Positions 38,524-44,500 of a stretch of 64,000 nucleotides of DNA are shown piece after piece. Numbering within the stretch: position 1 is the first letter of the stretch; every line of letters starts with the position of its first letter. The notes beneath the pieces are model-generated. The model was not told where the DNA came from and did not search any database. It saw only the letters and a program-made list of their open reading frames with translations. Made by a program: the position numbers and the translations under genes. The DNA comes from Heterobilharzia americana. Its lineage: Eukaryota > Platyhelminthes > Trematoda > Strigeidida > Schistosomatidae. The stretch lies in the NCBI GenBank assembly GCA_944470555.2, contig OX104130.1, positions 74,157,160 to 74,221,159 of the forward strand, written 5' to 3'.

Positions 38524-41500
38524 TTTATTTCTGAAAAATATTTAGGCAGCTCAAGATATTTCAGAGCATGGTAAACGTTTAGATCGTCTCTGTCGACATA
38601 TTGCAGAAATGTGCCCTGATTCAGCTAGTCGACGAGATCTTTCAGCTTATTTACAACGTGTTACATTCTACTGTCATCAGTTGAGTATTACAAGTCGAGT
38701 GAAAGCTGGTGTACATATGCTCAGTGATGAAGTTGTAAGTTCTAAAGATTATATCATCTTTTACATACAAAAATATAATGTTTTCTAATGAACTTCACAA
38801 AGTTGAATGATAATATATCTTGAACACTATAGTGATTTATGAAAGTTTGAATATGATTATCAATAGGTGAACAATTTATCGACTGCACAGGGTTGACGTT
38901 GATATTTCTTACAGCTGAGTAGTCTTTCAACTGGTCAACTGTGCTCTTATGAGGATTTCCGTCTGAAATCACTTATCAGCCAAGATCATAAGATGTGATC
39001 TCTAACACAAAATTGTCATGAACTATCAGAAAAATCTACTCAGCCATGAAAAGTACAACTATGGACCGTGTAGTTTGTAAATCATTTCCACGTTATTCAA
39101 CTAATATCAGTCAACTAGGCTCTGTGAGCTGATTTTGCTTGGGTACACCACTGATGAGCCCTAAAAACAAGCGAAACGGTTTTTATATCGTTTGGATGTA
39201 GCTAACGAAATCTAGAGATCAATGTGAGTAGTTTCTAACTACTCAGCAGTGAGCACTCATAATACCGTTAGGGGGTCGAACCCTATGACCCTCAGGTATC
39301 ATGGCAACCAAATTACCATTAATCTACTGGATTGGAATCCAATTGCCTATATTTTTCTACCTATGTCAATTCGTTATGTAACTCCACTTCTATCCGATGA
39401 TATTGTTGAATAATTGTCTTCACATCCAACTTGATTTGTCCCAGTCGCCACCACTTCTCATTAGTCAGCTTTTTAGAAATCTCATCTCGAGGAAAGTCAC
39501 TATTGACCATTGAACTTTAGTTCAGTCTGGATATAGTGTGAATTATGTTTCCTTCGAATCAGTCTTATTTCCAGTAACAAAGTTGAAATTGACTGAACAA
39601 ACATTTGAAGTTTTCTTATGAAGTGTTTTTTACCATCTTTTCGTCTTTAACTAACACTCTTCAATAAAAGTTCACTTCTATCCTCATTCTTTGGATGGAA
39701 TTTTTTTTTTAAAGATTTTATGGTTACGACAAAGAAAGGGTTCAGCATTAAAATACTGATGGACAATTTTTAGAATCAACAAACATATCACTGATCATAT
39801 TCATTCTTGATACGACTCAAAGGTTTTATGATATCTACGCGGTTGTTCAGGTCCAAGTATTTGGCATAAGGTTTACACCTGGGACCTAATTATTAGTTAG
39901 GAAAGCCAAATCCAACCCCCCCCCCACATTTACACCAGCATCCTTGATATCAGTTGTTTTATCTGCTAAAGTATCTGCATCCATAATGAACTGTACATGG
40001 TAATCAATCAGATCATTTACCAATGGTCAAGCTTTGTCAAGGATGAGGAAGATTATTTGAAACTGGTATTCAATGTGGAGTGACCTACTGAAAAAAGCTA
40101 GATAACGTAGATTTATTCAATATGGAGTTGTCGGTTAGGGGATTAATTTTATCCCCAGCTATCGATAACGTTTTCACTTGACTTCACTTCCATCATATTG
40201 AGAAAGTCCCTCAACAGATAGTAATCACGAATGAGATGTAGTGTAGACTAGTAAACATTCAAGAACAAAGTTAGCATGGATTATAATCTCGAGGACTCAA
40301 TGCGCTGGGATAAATTAGGTAGTTTTAACTATAGACACTTCAGAGAACGCTATGACATCTCATTATCACTAGTAGTTGAATCTCGAAACAGGAGTGTGAT
40401 TATAGTACGACTGGAGGTGCATACATATACGCTACACACTCTTTGTGATACATTTAGTTTGAAAGTATATTTTAAAAGGTAGCTATCCAATCGTCAAGTA
40501 CTTACACATATCTGCAAAGATGCCTATGTCAGACTAGTCGTGATAATTTTTCCCCCGAGACTTTCTTATCTGCTTTTTGCACATATCTGAGAAGAAGGGC
40601 TCGAACATCCTGATGCCTAGACATACTGATTCACATATGTTTCACTAAAAACGTTTGCTTCTTGATCATTCTTCAACTTTTTGCAATTTTCTCGAGGTTC
40701 AACTGAGTTAGATGGCTACTTATTACCTTACTGGGAACTTGTTTAAACGAGATGTAACAGAATATATCATTCATAGTGGACTGTTAAATATCTTATCTTT
40801 TGAGTACATCACTAATGAGATCTTGATTGTTGGATTGTTGAAGCTGTCATCTATTCACATCTGGATCATTTTGTTGATTGGACATTACCGACTTTTGTTG
40901 GATAATCAACTACTCACTCCTTTTTTCAGTAGTATATTAACATACTTTAACACTTCAACGTCAACATGTTTTTTTTAGGGTAAACAAAACTACAGCCTGA
41001 CTGTCTGCTAACCATCCTATCAACGTTAATTAACTTTATGGTTTAGATTATAACTATACTATTTTGGTCTCTTTACTACACCTGCTTACTATTGGCTAAT
41101 ATGTTCTATCTTTGTGTTTCATTCAATTGGATCGTGTTGTAAAGTGAGTTAACAAAGGGTATCCTAGTCACAAGCCTGAGTAATGAGTTCAAGCTAGCCA
41201 ATCTAGTATCCAACTAGGTAGTCAGACAGACAGGCAGGGAGACAAAATCAACGTAGGAACTCATACAGAAACGCATCGGTTCAACTTGCCACACTTCACC
41301 GTTGCACACAAAGAACAGATAGGTAGAAAATGACATATCAAAGTGGAAAAACTTGTGCGAGAGAATAAGCAATCTGAAGATAACTGTTAGTGCAAATATT
41401 CAAGTTTTAGAAGATGTGAAGGAGTGAATTCATCAGCACCATTGTGACCAGTTTTCAGGCATGTCATCAAGAATCCTTAACTACTCATTCCTATCTTCTT

Positions 41501-44500
41501 GGTGTCTAACATTGGATGTCGAGGTAAGCAGGATACACAAACCATATTCAAAGCATATTAGTTGATGAAGATTCATAACTTCATCGAATTACTTGTCTTC
41601 CTTGCCCAGTACCTCTTTCCTAACCTCGTTATTATTCCCATGATGATTCATTCCTACATGAGAAATCCTACAAAGACACTTGTGATTAAAACTTTGTAAC
41701 CGCTACATGTCATTGACTTTTAAAAGGTATATATCATGATAGAATGCACTGCATCACAGTATAATTTTCTTTTTATAGATAGTCCGTTGGCACTACAGAT
41801 GATGCAACTTGACAAATACTAAGTTGGCCTTCTGTACTCGAGTTGAGTCCAGCGTCTGAGCAGTATCCAATTAAGTTACATATGATATCTCAGTAGTTTG
41901 CGAATTTTTCATCTAATTCCTAATGTGTTTACACTCTATAAGAGAGACTTATGCATGAATAAAAATAATGTAGCCAGTGCACTTCGAACAAATAGTGCTT
42001 GTTTCATTTTTCCATGTAAAATCACTGATGAATACACTTGAAGTCATTCACAGTCTTAATTTCATGTGTTGATAAGTTAAAGGGTATACATTGTAATGCT
42101 TATTTGGTTATCAGAATTATTGATTTGAGAATCTTGACCATGGCTAATTAACAATTCATCTAAAATTGTGTATACTTCGATATCGGCCTTATATGTTTCA
42201 TTGAATAAGCTTCATGGCTTTCATGAAAAATAACAAAACTTTACATCTATTTGCATACTAATTAACCTTGGAAATGTTATGAAATCTGGTGTCAATTTTT
42301 TATACGCCTATGTTTATCTTTTGGATAATTACAATAATATACTACTTTTATGTATTACAGTAGGTTGAAGATGTCTTCTAATACTTTGTGACTTTTGGTC
42401 TATTGTCTACACTTACCTAATAGCCTTTCTAGGCTGTTAATGAAGGAGATAAAGCCGAAATCACTAATATTGCACGCTTAACATTTTCAGATTTCAAATT
42501 TATCGAAGCATTTTCTTACATTTTGCTAAACCTGATAGGATTTTTTGTTCAATGTACTCACATGAATAGTTGTTTTCAGTAACTTCCTGTTCAGGCTTCA
42601 CAGTTATAAATTTATGACTTCAACTGTTCCTGTGGAGTTAGTTACATATAATCGGTACTCAAAGAGCTTTATCTATCCACACTCATGAAGCTATAGCAGC
42701 TTAGTTAACGAATAGAATGATAAAGTCCACCATCAGTGTAGTCCTTTCTTATTTAGTAGATAGTGGATATCAACTCAAGTTGTTTAATAACCCTTTATCT
42801 ATGACATTTAGTTTTCTTTGTGGTTTTCCCCAGAGGAGTACGACTATGCCTCTTACGTATATAGACGAAACTACTGAAATCAATGCAACAAGACATGGTC
42901 TGTGTGTTCAGAGAAATATGTGCGTCCACTTTGTCGGCCTATATCGTGATTGCTCTGTTCATATTGATTTCCCTGCACAACTAACTCACTAAACTGATTA
43001 CCATTGGACCTGAGAAAAACATACATTCATTTGATTCGATTTCTATTCACCCATATAACCTTTACTGTTTCTATGATGAAATAAGTTTATATTATGCCGT
43101 ACTTAAGCTATTGTATTTCACCTATTCTCACTGATTTATAATTATAGAGTCTGAAGAGGAAGTTATTGCAAACAACTGTTCCTCTAAATTATTCTTCTCC
43201 TGAATAGTGTTTGCTAATCTCTAAGCCCATGAGATTATCATACATCTTATAACCATCGACGGCATAGGAAAAATAAACGTTTTATGCAAGTCATCTGGTC
43301 GTTGTAACAAAGGTTCAGTTATTGGAGTATGCAGACAGTATTGTCCTGCTAGGCGAAGACGCTGTCACCTGTCAAATGTAAGATGATACTCCAGGAATGG
43401 TTTGCTGCAAGTACTCCCTGTTTAATGACGCGGTGAAGCGGTGAAATATGTCGACCATTAAGTTAAATCAGCCTGAAAGCTCTGGTTGCTGACGAAATCT
43501 TAGTTGAAGTACAAAAGGCCCACTTGGCATTTTTCAATGTTTGGCGCTGATTGGGGAGATATCCAACTATATATCAAATGATGAGTATACTGCGCTTGAG
43601 TCCCTTCCATCCATCATGAAATGATTATAAGGTTTTCATAACATTGCTCCCGTTCAGTGGAATCACCGTGTGAGCAATGTTGTGGTGAGGGGAAGGGTAC
43701 TGGACAAGACAGGCGAGTGAATTGATGGGGTTGTGGATCTTAGTCGACTGAGATGGCTGGACATGTATTGTTCATGTTGAGCCACCGCCTACTATGATTA
43801 GATTGGAAAAGAGTTCACAGTGGCCACACCAAGATGTGGTGCCACTCGATCAAGTCTATGACTGTTGATCTGAGCCGTATGGGGCGATGTAGATTGTTTT
43901 TTTTGGGGTTCTTGAGGCGACAGGAATCAGTGGTTGAGGACTGTTGGTGACATGTCTGGTAATCGGTCAAGATGGTGCAGATGTATTTACTCCTTGATAT
44001 CGTCTAAATCTTGAATATTTGCACTAACCGTTATCTTCAAATTGTCTATTCTGTCACACAACTTTGTCTACTTTGGTATCACTCTTATTCTATCCACCTG
44101 TTCTTTATGTACTTCTATGAAATGTAGTAACTTGAGCCGTTACAGCTGTATATGAGGTTCTACGTTTACTTTGTCCATGTGTCAGCATGGATTTTTCTCG
44201 TTTTCATTACTTCATCCTGTTCATTACATATACGTGACAACATGCTGAAGTTTGTCAATAATACACATTACTATTTCATTGTTACTCATCACTTAAGCTT
44301 GTGGGACAGTTTTCATTTCTATATTATCTGCTTTTTAGGAACATATAACTCAAATATACATTTCACCTAACTACCTTACGTTTTTAAGTTCAACACTTTA
44401 CTAGATTTTTCATCTTACCTCACAGTTCTAACTGCCATTCTGTCATTGTCGCCGATGCGGGGAGTTACAGTTGTTCAGAGTTATTTGTTCTCTGAGCTAC

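Noticed and set aside
38289..38534. Open frames ending in Ile-Tyr runs (also 35158-35379 minus)
   Set aside because: These are translations of (TA)n repeats; the 35158-35379 minus frame is also antisense to alpha-catenin exon 6.
39151..39180. Hammerhead ribozyme on the + strand
   Set aside because: The words CTGATGAG and CGAAAC are present but the bases between them cannot form stem II and helix III is absent.
42281..42295. Micro-exon ending TCTGGT|GTCAAT for the exon 7/8 gap
   Set aside because: There is no AG twelve bases upstream and the donor is poor.
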